Source: Hemileia vastatrix (Eukaryota; Basidiomycota; Pucciniomycetes; Pucciniales; Zaghouaniaceae). From it: 64,000 nucleotides of DNA. Of this stretch, positions 11,001 through 19,358 are shown one piece after another. Both the position numbers and the translations under genes were made by a program. The DNA lies in the NCBI GenBank assembly GCA_030280995.1, contig JASXTE010000015.1, positions 18,242,001-18,306,000 of the forward strand. The letters are read 5' to 3'. How positions within the stretch are numbered: position 1 is the stretch's first letter; each line of letters starts with the position of its first letter. A model generated the notes under the pieces. The model was not told the origin of the DNA, did not search any database, and was given only the letters and a program-made list of their open reading frames with translations.

Positions 11001-13916
11001 AATATTCCTGCTAGTCTTAAAAAGAAACCATATCCCGCTTCACCAATGAAGAGGAAAGACATAGAGGATAATATTAAGATGTTATTAAAGATGAACATTC
11101 TTGAGAAGGTTGAAACTACACCAAAATATTGTGTAATATCACCAGTGCTGATTTCTTATGAACAAGATAAAGCAAGACTGTGCGGTGATTATAGAGCATT
11201 AAATACATTTACAGTAGATGATATTTATCCCTTGCCAAGGATTGCCTCTATACATGCTACCCTTAAAGGTGCTAAATATATAAGTTGCCTGGATGGAAAT
11301 AAAGGGTACCATCAAATTCCTGTTGAAAAGAATTCACAGAACTTTTTGTTGATAACAACACACATGGGAATTTATAAGTATGTCAGAATGCCATTTGGAC
11401 CAAAGAATGCTCCATCAGTATTTCAAAAGTTAATGGATATAACATTCCATAATGAAATGATTGAGGGATGGTTAATGGTATACATTGATGACATCATAGT
11501 GTTCTCTAAAACTTTTGATGAACACTTAATCCATTTAAGGAAAGTATTTCAGAAAATGGATGAAATAAAAATGACCCTTGCATTGAAAAAATGTAAATTT
11601 GGGTTTGAATCTTTAAAAGTGCTTGGTCATATTGTATCTGGCTTACAAATATGTGTAGACCAAAATAAAGTGGCTGCAATAAAGAATATTGGCATTCCTC
11701 AAAATGTAAAGGATGTACAATCTTTTCTTGGAATGTGTGGTTATTATAGACAATATATAAAAAACTACCAATCAATTGCTGCACCACTGACCACACTGAT
11801 AAAGAAATCAGAAGCTTTCATTTGGAATAATGAAAGACAACAAGCTTTTGATAAGTTGAAAGAATGTTTAATGACAGCTCCTATCTTGGGATTACCAGAT
11901 TTCCAATTACCTTTTGTATTATATACAGATGCAAGTTTTATTGGACTGGGTGCTGCTTTGCATCAAAAACAACTTATTGAAGGTAAAATGTCAGAAGTAG
12001 TAATCTGCTATATTTCACGTACTCTGAGAAGTAGTGAATTAAAATATGGTGCTACTCAACTTGAATGTTTGGCAGTAGTATGGGCTCTTGAAAAGCTACA
12101 TTATTACCTTGAAGACCAAAAATTTGAGTTAATAACTGACTGTAGTGCAGTTAAGTCACTCTTAAACATGAAAACTCCTAATAGACACATGTTTAGATGG
12201 CAATTAGCTGTACAAGAATACAGAGGACGGATGACTATTACACATAGAGCAGGAACCTTGCACTCTAATGTAGATCTGTTATCTAGAGTACCTCTGCCTA
12301 ATAATGATGATAATCCTGCTTATGTTCCTGAATCAGAGATTATTAACATTTATGGCATTTATATTGTAGACCTTGAGGATGAATTTATGCAATCAATTCT
12401 TGATAATTATAATTCAGATCCTGACTTAAGTAAATTAACTACAATATTAAATGATCCATCTAATGCTTCCATGAATGTTTTAATAAAAACATTACCAGAT
12501 AAGTATAAAGAGGCATTAGAGAAAGGAAAATTTTCCATTGAGGATGGTTTTATATATTACAGGAAAAAATTAAGTAATGTAATTGTAATTCCCCCTTCAA
12601 TGAAGGAGTTAATGTTAAGTATATGTCATGATGATATATTAGCAGGTCATTTTGACTACCATAAAACATTAACCAGAGTAAAAAACACAGCTTGGTGGAT
12701 TAACATGTCTGAGGATGTTCAGAAATATGTTGAAACATGTGATTCTTGTCAAAAATCTAAAAGATTAACAGGAAAAAGAGCTGGTTTATTACAACAAATT
12801 GAGCAACCAAAAGCTCCATGGGAAATCATTAACATGGACTTTGTAACAGGTTTGCCAATAGCAGGGCATAAGAGTTATAACTCCTGCTGGGTAATTGTAG
12901 ATAGATTTACAAAGATGTGTAAATTTATTCCTACCCACAAAGAGGTTTCTGCAAAGGACTTAGCTTTTTTATGGTGGACACAAATGTTAAATACAGCAGG
13001 TTTCCCCAAAGCAATAGTTTCTGACAGAGATCCTAAATTTACTTCTGAGTTCTGGACGTCACTTATGGATGTTTCAGGGTGTCAATTAAAACTTTCTACA
13101 GCACACCATCCACAAACTGATGGGCTAGCAGAAAGAATGATACAAACCTTAGAAGATATGATAAGAAGATACTGTGCTTTTGGTCTTAATTTTAAAGACA
13201 ATGACAAATTCACGCATGATTGGGTAACCCTTATCCCAGGTTTAGAATTTGCATATAATAGTACAGTACATTCTGTCACTGGCAAAAAGCCATTTGAGTT
13301 ATGGTTGGGTTATGTACCTAATACCCCTGCTAAAACTCTTAATAAGTTACCTAGATTGGATATTCATCCAGGTACTAAATCTTTTCTTCAGATGCAAGAA
13401 CTATGCAGAAAACATGCTCAAGAATGTATAAATAAGGCTTTTGAGTATGAAAAGAAAAGATGGGATAAAGCCCATAAAGAACAAATGTTCAAAGAGGGTG
13501 ATGAAGTCCTTATTTCAACGCTACATTTCAATTTAAATGGTAATGTTAAATTGAAGGATCCATTCATTGGACCATTTGTAGTTAAAAAGATGGTTGGTAA
13601 GAATGCTGTTGAGGTTATTCTATATGCACCTTATGATAGAAAACATCCAGTATTTCCTATTTCTCTTATAAAACCATACCATTCTAATGATACTGCTCTC
13701 TTTCCAAGAAGATCAGGAAGGCATAAACAGCAACCTGAAGAAATAGTGGAAAAAGCAGAAATTGAAAAGATACTTAAAAAGAGACACCTTACAAAAGAAA
13801 AGGGAGTTGAGTATCTACTAAGATTTAAAAATAAATCAAGTGAATATGACCAGTGGATTCCAGAAAATGAAATCTCTGATCTTAAAAATCTCTTGAAAAA
13901 ATTTAAATCTAAATAA
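8049..13916 (+). CDS. Gag-Pol polyprotein of chromovirus 1 (1955 aa)
   Basis: Single ORF with all domains in order: a disordered basic N-terminus (overlapped by another ORF, 8074-8595), a coiled-coil Asn/Lys/Glu-rich segment (residues about 290-400), capsid-like Gag (about 470-650), zinc knuckle C679-C682-H690-C692, protease with DTGA (D791), reverse transcriptase with YIDD (D1147/D1148), RNase H (YTDAS, D1294), integrase zinc finger (about 1520-1570), integrase core D1597, D1659, E1695 (35 residues between the last two), GPF module (about 1840), and a chromodomain at about 1903-1950 ('YLLRFKNKSSEYDQWIPE'). The chromodomain is known in this clade to steer integration to marked chromatin. No stop or frameshift, so Gag and Pol are made as one chain. 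The start is the first ATG of the frame. Confidence 0.97.
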   Translation: MSAPQDSVSEQPAYNTRSKANKNFPGHHHGGTTVPPTRKHEYRGKGRPLKKDNYQKDVSSSSGSTVPPGQTGSEARGIKISHVQRSRAVAKQLQGRISADESGNGRIKGRPAQSIKSATPYPRRVHSLPGENPGRQMEMGLVSPTVDKPQLQQGSTPSSDFLSSPLQGKKAPKIRPGNHPLVSNLPPQIKHNTDNYNIGNSIDVKSVQKIEEDLRNLGFRVDTPDLSFIHNNSTIYNDNTVNPQLQPPTSEMSTSQESERIEKEDMEYFNNNPTVHRIVSALWNRMTDCEEQTVKLTSDTISSLTLNISQLATRNKELEKEHLSLTLKYDSLSNKYNNLSNKFCELEKLYETHLLKTESRTKLSFAQTNQSVSELLQRLTKVEIETANLLMNQDNHKYNQYNNNPFIGKSESHSFPVPPQLKPSGGSVKSENVSHKSVQEEIQDHLSKVNELLNLPKISEIKSNQKNWPKIDQYPTYDGEASSDWQHFIQRIDNLKFSYKLPDEEITSKLISLFKDVALLWFEAVLSEGRDYSWAEWKQLIEKQFGGSKFRLTQQRLYEKTRYNPLNGDKPMVFLMTLNKILKAIEPHMDFNLWKDKIIYKLPISVRDIVVARTFNVTEYSDFINICNEILLNHKYESRYSTYKQNVEPVKSQNSKTLQEKQKKPTAPVVPKKYETNTCYKCNKPWVKGHKCEKNINIVENQRESETETEKSKESSDYDSNISYSDENEVCMLEDDLSIFENPILNMDSDESLMNFEDAEIIKDIQADNFRMTPITVPAIISGENVNIVLDTGAAGSVVSTNTLQKIDSDYKFKLEPLQNKNWRGFGSVLHPIGKYKAAVFFKHQHGYVRVTCDFVVMDNTNCSNCFIIGNDILTKFGVKLDPANNNFTIGMNGKRKFKINSFNTVLHIESVTNSPSKGRESNEMELLETEISKASFGTQISETEKDNILELIKAFPMAFAHGTNELGLVKDHEMKISLTCDMDNIPASLKKKPYPASPMKRKDIEDNIKMLLKMNILEKVETTPKYCVISPVLISYEQDKARLCGDYRALNTFTVDDIYPLPRIASIHATLKGAKYISCLDGNKGYHQIPVEKNSQNFLLITTHMGIYKYVRMPFGPKNAPSVFQKLMDITFHNEMIEGWLMVYIDDIIVFSKTFDEHLIHLRKVFQKMDEIKMTLALKKCKFGFESLKVLGHIVSGLQICVDQNKVAAIKNIGIPQNVKDVQSFLGMCGYYRQYIKNYQSIAAPLTTLIKKSEAFIWNNERQQAFDKLKECLMTAPILGLPDFQLPFVLYTDASFIGLGAALHQKQLIEGKMSEVVICYISRTLRSSELKYGATQLECLAVVWALEKLHYYLEDQKFELITDCSAVKSLLNMKTPNRHMFRWQLAVQEYRGRMTITHRAGTLHSNVDLLSRVPLPNNDDNPAYVPESEIINIYGIYIVDLEDEFMQSILDNYNSDPDLSKLTTILNDPSNASMNVLIKTLPDKYKEALEKGKFSIEDGFIYYRKKLSNVIVIPPSMKELMLSICHDDILAGHFDYHKTLTRVKNTAWWINMSEDVQKYVETCDSCQKSKRLTGKRAGLLQQIEQPKAPWEIINMDFVTGLPIAGHKSYNSCWVIVDRFTKMCKFIPTHKEVSAKDLAFLWWTQMLNTAGFPKAIVSDRDPKFTSEFWTSLMDVSGCQLKLSTAHHPQTDGLAERMIQTLEDMIRRYCAFGLNFKDNDKFTHDWVTLIPGLEFAYNSTVHSVTGKKPFELWLGYVPNTPAKTLNKLPRLDIHPGTKSFLQMQELCRKHAQECINKAFEYEKKRWDKAHKEQMFKEGDEVLISTLHFNLNGNVKLKDPFIGPFVVKKMVGKNAVEVILYAPYDRKHPVFPISLIKPYHSNDTALFPRRSGRHKQQPEEIVEKAEIEKILKKRHLTKEKGVEYLLRFKNKSSEYDQWIPENEISDLKNLLKKFKSK
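8074..8595 (+). CDS. Small ORF overlapping gag in +1 frame (173 codons), conserved in chromovirus 2
   Basis: This frame is +1 relative to Gag-Pol. From the ATG near 8131 (MEGQQYPQ) it reads as a helical, Glu/Lys/Gln-rich protein with a Gln/Pro stretch, then 'KWKWDWFHQQW', then 'HPYKGKKRQKS', and stops after a final W. Chromovirus 2 has an ORF at 19594-19971 in the same relative frame with 'KWQWDWLNTQW', 'HPYQGGKRRKS' and also a final W before the stop. The overlapped Gag frame is low complexity and much less alike. In both, the last codon and stop (TGGTAA) overlap a splice-donor-like GGTAAG. Function unknown; it may be a separate protein or an alternative exon. Confidence 0.6.
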   Translation: MNSLLIIPGLKLIKTFQDITMEGQQYPQPENMSIEEKDALLKKITIKKTSPPLQDQLSHLAKQVLKLEESKSLMFKEVEQLQNNCKVGFQQMNQAMAELKGGLPSQSNQQPPTQGGSTHSQEKILVDKWKWDWFHQQWTSHSCNRDPPPHLTSSAHPYKGKKRQKSGLATIPW

Positions 13917-14031
13917 TACTGTTCATTCAGTATATGTATTATAAAAATTATTTTTTATTTTTTATTTCATTCCTTAAGATTAATTAAAATGTCTTAACAT
14001 TTTTTTTATTGTTTTTTTTGGGGTGAGGGAG
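13917..14031 (+). other. 3' untranslated part and polypurine tract of chromovirus 1
   Basis: A short AT-rich stretch follows the gag-pol stop, then GGGGTGAGGGAG at 14020-14031 directly before the 3' LTR. This is the expected plus-strand primer. Chromovirus 2 has AGAGTGAGGGAG in the same position. Confidence 0.85.
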
Positions 14032-15208
14032 TGTCAGCCTAAATATCCTTAGGACTGAGTATTTCTTATGCTTAAAATAAGATAACCTTAACTAGATTAA
14101 GCTTATATCTTAAAAATAAGGTTAAAATAATAATATATATTATTTTATTATATATATATATAATTATTATTCTATTATATAATTTATAATAGTTTAAATA
14201 GCTTATCCATGGCCTAATAATACTTATTAAGGTGTTAATGGAGTCATAATATACTTATCTTAAGTGATATGAAGTAATTATTGACATACATAAGCTTATA
14301 TGTATACATAAATCTCATATTCTGTGAAATATGCAGTATATTATGTATATTTAGGTATATAAGTGGGTTTTAGCCCCTTAATAGCCTATAACCTTTGTTT
14401 TTCTGCTTATTTTAGGTCATATGGACGAAATCAGTGGATTCACAACGCCTACAGAAGCATAGACACCTATATCAGGCGCATACACCCAGTTTGGACAACT
14501 AAAATTACTTCCTTGGATGGTTATTCACGGATTTATGGGTTGGAAATATGTTTTTGGGTTAATGTGGATGCTTGGGGATGTTATTGGGGGCTTGGACATT
14601 TTATTTGTTTCCTTTATATGCTTTTAGTTTCATTAAATCTCTTTTTGATCTTTTATTTTACCTGTTTCTTTATGGTATCCGCTTTTATCTGGGATTTCTA
14701 TTTATGGTATGACTCTGTGTTATTATTAATAGTGATGGAGGGTCCTTACTGGAGGTCTGGGTGTTGAAACTGCTTGAAGTGGACGCCATGGGGAGGTGAT
14801 GGGCCCTCACAGTGCTGTAATTGCCGGGGATAGCAGTGACATCATCTGGATTGAAGGTCTGTGCACTCCAGTGGATTTGGGTATAAGTAAGGAGGGATTT
14901 TGACGGTTTATTATCATCATTCAATTACTACACCTCAAATAAACACTACACTACAATTATTAACATCTAGAAATATATTATAAAGCCCTTATAAATTGAT
15001 ATTATCTTTATAAAAGCTATAACTATATTTTATTCTTCTATTTTCCACCACTAGCACGCATTTAAATCCAAGTATTGTGAGTTTAACTTGAGTATAACTA
15101 TTCTATTAGTCTTCCCCTGAGGTTTAATCACTAAATCATTTATTAATAAGTAGTAGGACCATAAAATAACACTATTATATCATACTTATATACTAGACTG
15201 TACTGACA
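14032..15208 (+). repeat. 3' LTR of chromovirus 1
   Basis: 1177 bp, same length as the 5' LTR and nearly identical to it. Followed by the target duplication ATTGG (15209-15213). Confidence 0.95.
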
Positions 15209-15961
15209 ATTGGCTACATTTAGGAAGTCTTGAGAGTGGTCAAGAGTTTCACTTCTAGGTAAAAAAGTTCAATCAAGAGTCAAGTGGAAGAAGAGAATCA
15301 AGAGATGAAATAAAGTGTTCAGCATTAGTCTTGAACTGGTGGATGAGGTGTTTCCTTTTCTCAAGGTCCTGTGGATTTCTATCAGGAGTGGATTGGGAGT
15401 AGTTTAGTAGAAGGTGTTTTTTTCAGAGGAGTGTTTTTGGAACTTGGCCTTAATAATGGGAAAGTGGTTAGGCTTTGGTTGTTCAATGCAACCTACATTG
15501 TCATTATCACTGTCAGAAGATGGAGGAACTGAGAAGTCACCAGTTTTAAAAGTAGAAGGAAGGAATAAGAGATTTTTTTACCATCAGATGGACCAAGAAT
15601 GTTGGAAGTGGTTGCTGTAGTGGTGTTGGAACTCTTCTTTGAAGGGTGTAGTTTGTTGACTAATCTGGGTATCAGGATGGATGGCCTGGATCTTTTGGTA
15701 CTGGTGGAAGATGGACCAGGTTGAGGTGGAGGTGAAGCTGTTGAAGATGATAATGGACCAGGTCTGAAGCAAGTCTTCTTTCTGGATTGGAAGACATAAC
15801 AGGAGGTTCTGTATGGATGAGCTGGTGGTGTGATGGTGCAGATTAGATTGTTTTCAATGCAGTATTGGCAATGGGCCCACGTCAGAGGAAGATTTTGAAA
15901 GAAAGCTGAACATAGTGGATCTGATGAAGGAGAATTTGGAAATTCTCAATTGGAGGGAGGA
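15209..15961 (+). repeat. Older family C copy resumes: 3' non-coding region with antisense ORF relic
   Basis: Homologous to 35290-36013 of the gag-only copy. It includes a relic of the antisense ORF (minus strand, start at 15913) and ends with the purine tract GGAGGGAGGA just before the LTR at 15962. It is the continuation of 5882-6360 after the chromovirus insertion. Confidence 0.85.
15250..15913 (-). pseudogene. Relic of antisense cysteine-rich ORF of family C
   Basis: Read from the ATG at 15913 ('MFSFLSKSSSDVGP'), then after a 1-base shift 'CQYCIENNLICTITPP', 'SRKKTCFRPGPLSSS', 'STKRSRPSILIPRL', and further on 'QSTPDRNPQDLEKRKHLIHQ'. These blocks match the copy at 35325-35965 with mostly conservative changes, although the DNA has diverged. 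One frameshift near the start and at least one stop near the C-terminal part make this a dead copy. Confidence 0.7.
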
Positions 15962-16687
15962 TGTATTCTTTAAAAATTGGCAGAGTCCTTTGTTGGTCTG
16001 TTTCACGCTGTTTTTGTATGTCTTAATTGACATTGGTTGAAGAATTAGGTGTATTTTGGTTTTTATTCAGTGAATATTAAGACTATGGGTATGTTAATAC
16101 TACATTTTGGATATCCCCAGCTTATCTTTATATTTGATGTGTTGATGATATTTTTCATATTCCAAGTTTTTAGGGGTCATTTACTCATTTTTCATTTCTA
16201 AAAGATAGCTGCTTAATTTTGTTTTTTGTGTTTTACCGGCTAACCTTAAGTCTTAGGTTTAAGTTGTTAGTACCATCTAGTAGAGCTAATTTGGCTCTAT
16301 ATTTTATGTCCCAATTTTTCATGGCTTAATTTTGTGTTTTAAGAGTTATAGTGGTTGTGGTGGATTTTTCTAAGTATTTTGGGCTTTATTGGAGGTTTTT
16401 AGTTGTTTTCTGGATTCAGGGAGGTCGGAGTGTTTTGTTTTTATGGTGTGAATCTTTCTGCATTTCAGGTTTCTTGTTCTTTGTTTCTCAGTGGTCTGCT
16501 ATTGGCTATTGTCTTGACTTGTAAAGCAGTCAAGAAGTGTGTTGGAAGGGGTATTGTAACAGTCTCTAATTTTCTGTAACAAATAAATCTCACTTGGTAT
16601 TTTTCAAAGGGACAGGGGTTTTTCTCTCCAGTTTTACTCCAGCTCCCTTGGTCAAGGCCTATATCTAGTACTATAGGATTTTCTACA
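15962..16687 (+). repeat. 3' LTR of older family C copy, internally deleted
   Basis: Starts TGTATTCTTT after the purine tract and ends '...tataggattttctaca'. At 726 bp it is about 370 bp shorter than the other family C LTRs. The GC-rich block and its neighbourhood are missing. Confidence 0.8.
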
Positions 16688-16929
16688 CCACCTTCCGCTA
16701 AATCCCCAGTAGCCTTCTGATTTGCCCAGACAGCCCTTCCTCTATCTATATCATCCACTTCTTCATATCCACTTGTACAATTTTAACTCTTCACTCCATA
16801 AAAATATACTCTAGCTGCTAATTCTAAGTGTCTGTTCAGGAATAGCTTCTCTGCCATCACTAGCGCCCTATCCATCACTGCTGTGTCATAACATCCTATG
16901 AGTCCAAAAACATTTAACATACTGTTCAT
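16688..16929 (-). pseudogene. Unrecognised coding-like fragment
   Basis: From the ATG at 16929 the minus strand reads 48 codons ('DTAVMDRALVMAEKLFLNRH' within it) to a TAA, and the same frame then continues to the LTR border ('GYEEVDDIDRGRAVWANQK'). Composition is protein-like. I do not recognise the family. It could be part of the DNA into which the older family C copy inserted, or part of the neighbouring reversed element. Confidence 0.35.
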
Positions 16930-17040
16930 AGTTTATACTCTTTTACAGATAAACCATAAATAAATTTGTTAATTTATTCTTGTCCCAGAGGTTATTTTTG
17001 ATAGTTTTAACTCATTTCAGAGGTTATTTTTGTTTCACTG

Positions 17041-17603
17041 GTACCCCTCTTGGGTAGAATCTTTTGATCTGATTGGCCACTACACGTTGCTTCAAATCAG
17101 TACCATCCATTTCCACCAGTAATTTGTTTTCTGATCCTATAAGGAGCATTCCATCTGTTGGAAAACAGTTCATCCTATTGACTTTCAATAATTCTCTTGT
17201 ATACTAATACCAAGTCCCCTGGTTTCAATGGTTTCCTTAACCTATGCACTAAGGGCTCATCCCAATATTTAACTAATTTATCCCTAATTTGAATTATTAT
17301 TTCGTATGCCTTTTCCAAAAATTCATCATTTCTTTCAAGCTGCGCTACTCTTGTTAAAATTAAATCTTCAGTCAAGTGCACTTGATCCCAATCAGACCCT
17401 AGAAAAGATCCAGGCTCCAGATCAATAGGTATTACCACCCTTTGACTAAACATAAGGTCATAAGGTGAAAAACCTGTTGTCCTTTTCACTGTTATCTTCT
17501 CTGTAAATAATACTAAAGGTAAATAATTCCTCAATTTTTCCTTATTAGTTCCACATAGCTTAACTAATGCATCTTTTATCACTTGATAACCTCTCTTGAT
17601 CAT
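17041..17603 (-). pseudogene. Integrase C-terminal fragment of a reversed family C element
   Basis: Minus-strand reading gives 'RGYQVIKDALVKLCGTNKEK', 'VKRTTGFSPYDLMFSQ', 'LKPGDLVLVYKRIIESQ', a stop, then 'RWNAPYRIR' (the GPY module). All match the plus-strand integrase at 43200-43790. The catalytic core residues before this are missing. The fragment ends near the insertion point of chromovirus 2 at 17737. Confidence 0.85.
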
Positions 17604-17736
17604 ACCTTCCTCCTCTGGATAATATGGTGTAGAAACTCAAACCTTGGCGCCAATCCCTTTCACAACTTTTTGGAATTCACCAGAAAATCCAGTGCACCCA
17701 TCCACAGTTACCATTTTCATTTATCCCATATCTATA

Positions 17737-18528
17737 TGTCAGCCAGGCTACTAGAATTACCCAGTAAAATAATTGATTATCTTACTGAGGTGAAGCCATG
17801 CCTTTAAATCCTTATTAATAATTAATTATTAAACTACTTATGTATTAATTACAACTAACTAACTAAGTACACTAAGTAATGTAGATAGTTAATAGAAATA
17901 AGTACTTTTCCCATACATATTTTACTCCCTAACACCGTGCTCAATAATACAGATGAGAGGGAATAAAAATAGTATTAAAATAGAATAAAAATATAAAAAA
18001 TTCAAATTCCTTTATTAAGAGATTTAAATTTACGTTGAATATACATTTTAAATCAATTATTTTGTATAAAATGTGACAAACCAAGGGAACTCAAGTTTTA
18101 TTTCATATAAAACTGATATCTCTCTTGACGTACCATTTAGTATAGTTTTTATTATTTCACATACTCTCTCTATTTATGATTTTCCTCTCATACCCTTGTA
18201 TTAGGAGATATTAATTCAGTGTTTTTTTCTCACATTTTGCCTATAAAAGGCCCTTCCTTTTTGTACTTTTGATTCATTCCTTACAACTTACTAATCTTAC
18301 AATACAATAAATTAAATCTTTTGTTTCTATATCTTATAAAATTAGTACTTACATCACCGTAATTCTAATCTATAATTTATATTAATATTTGACTTAACCT
18401 CTTATAAATTGAGTAAAATAATCAAAGAGATTAAGAGATATGTACTTGCCTTTTCAAAGTCCATTTAACCACTAAAACTCCTTGTATAACCCTCAAATAA
18501 ATCTTCTAGACCAAAGGACCCCTTGACA
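17737..18528 (+). repeat. 5' LTR of chromovirus 2
   Basis: 792 bp, begins TGTCAGCCAGGC and ends CCCCTTGACA. Compared with the 3' copy it has several substitutions and an extra stretch near 18090-18110. Confidence 0.9.
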
Positions 18529-19358
18529 ATTGGGAGCCTTCCCAAATCACTGACAGCGCATCATTAATTGAGGCCGGATATCGAAGGGACCATCGACATT
18601 TGAGTACCCGTAAGGACGAGAGAGGGACAAAACAACGAACGTCATACATCACGTGACAAAATTTTTTGCTGCGAGCAGGAATCGAACTGCGCTCCAAAAC
18701 TTAGGTTCATATATTGACTAAATGTTGTATATTTTGTGGTAATTATTGAAATTAATATTTGTGGGTCACTTTGCACTCTTCATCTTCTACGTATTTCCTT
18801 TTACTCAGCACTCTGTAAGTGGCATTAATTTGCTCATTTTACAGGGGGAGGTGTCTGGTAATTTGGAATTATTTTTTTTATTTTTCCTAGTTGACAATAA
18901 TAGAGAAATTATGTTCTTAGTCCTAGAAGTAATAAAAATTATATTTTAATATTAGATATTGCAATTTTCAGTTGACTTTTTGTCCTGATAAATTAAATTT
19001 TATTTGTTCCAGTTGAAAAATTGTCCTGAAAATAAAAAATTTTTATTAATAAAATTCATATTTAATTATTTCAGTTGAAATTAAGTGCTGGTAGTTAATT
19101 ATTAAGTTGATTTAAATCCTGATAATAATTATCATAAAATTATTAATAAAAAATATTAATTTATTTCTTCAGTTGATTTTTTTATAATCCTGGTTTTAAA
19201 TTGTTTTGAATTAATAAATTAATTATTATTTTAGTTGATTTTTATCCTAAAAAGATTTTTATTATTATTTTTATTTTATTTCTTTCAAATAAAAAGTAAA
19301 AATAAAAGAATAATTCATCTTATTGTCTCTCTCCCTCATTTCAGTTGAATTTAAAAAA
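18529..19358 (+). other. Leader of chromovirus 2 with repeated CAGTTGA words
   Basis: Starts ATTGGGAGCCTTCCC, which can fold (TTGGGA/TCCCAA). A less AT-rich block at 18529-18700 follows; it contains, on the minus strand, GTTCGATTCC, which resembles a tRNA B box, but the flanking bases do not pair as a T arm. From 18960 to 19350 the word CAGTTGA (or AGTTGA) followed by a T-rich run and TCCTG recurs about seven times at roughly 45-70 bp spacing. Confidence 0.5.

Larger units (their letters stand above)
6361..15208 (+). mobile_element. Intact young Ty3/gypsy chromovirus (chromovirus 1)
   Basis: The element is 8848 bp with two LTRs of 1177 bp each (6361-7537 and 14032-15208) beginning TGTCAGCC and ending CTGACA. 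The 5-bp duplication ATTGG flanks it (6356-6360 and 15209-15213). It carries one uninterrupted Gag-Pol ORF and a purine tract before the 3' LTR. By eye I see only two base differences between the LTRs (near 6377/14048 and 7274), so the insertion is recent. It interrupts the non-coding part of an older family C relic. All parts needed for transposition appear present. Confidence 0.97.

Noticed and set aside
18529..18715. tRNA-derived SINE with a B box on the minus strand
   Set aside because: GTTCGATTCC fits a B box, but the flanking bases do not pair as a T arm and no A box is found at the right distance. It lies directly behind the LTR and is more simply the element's leader.
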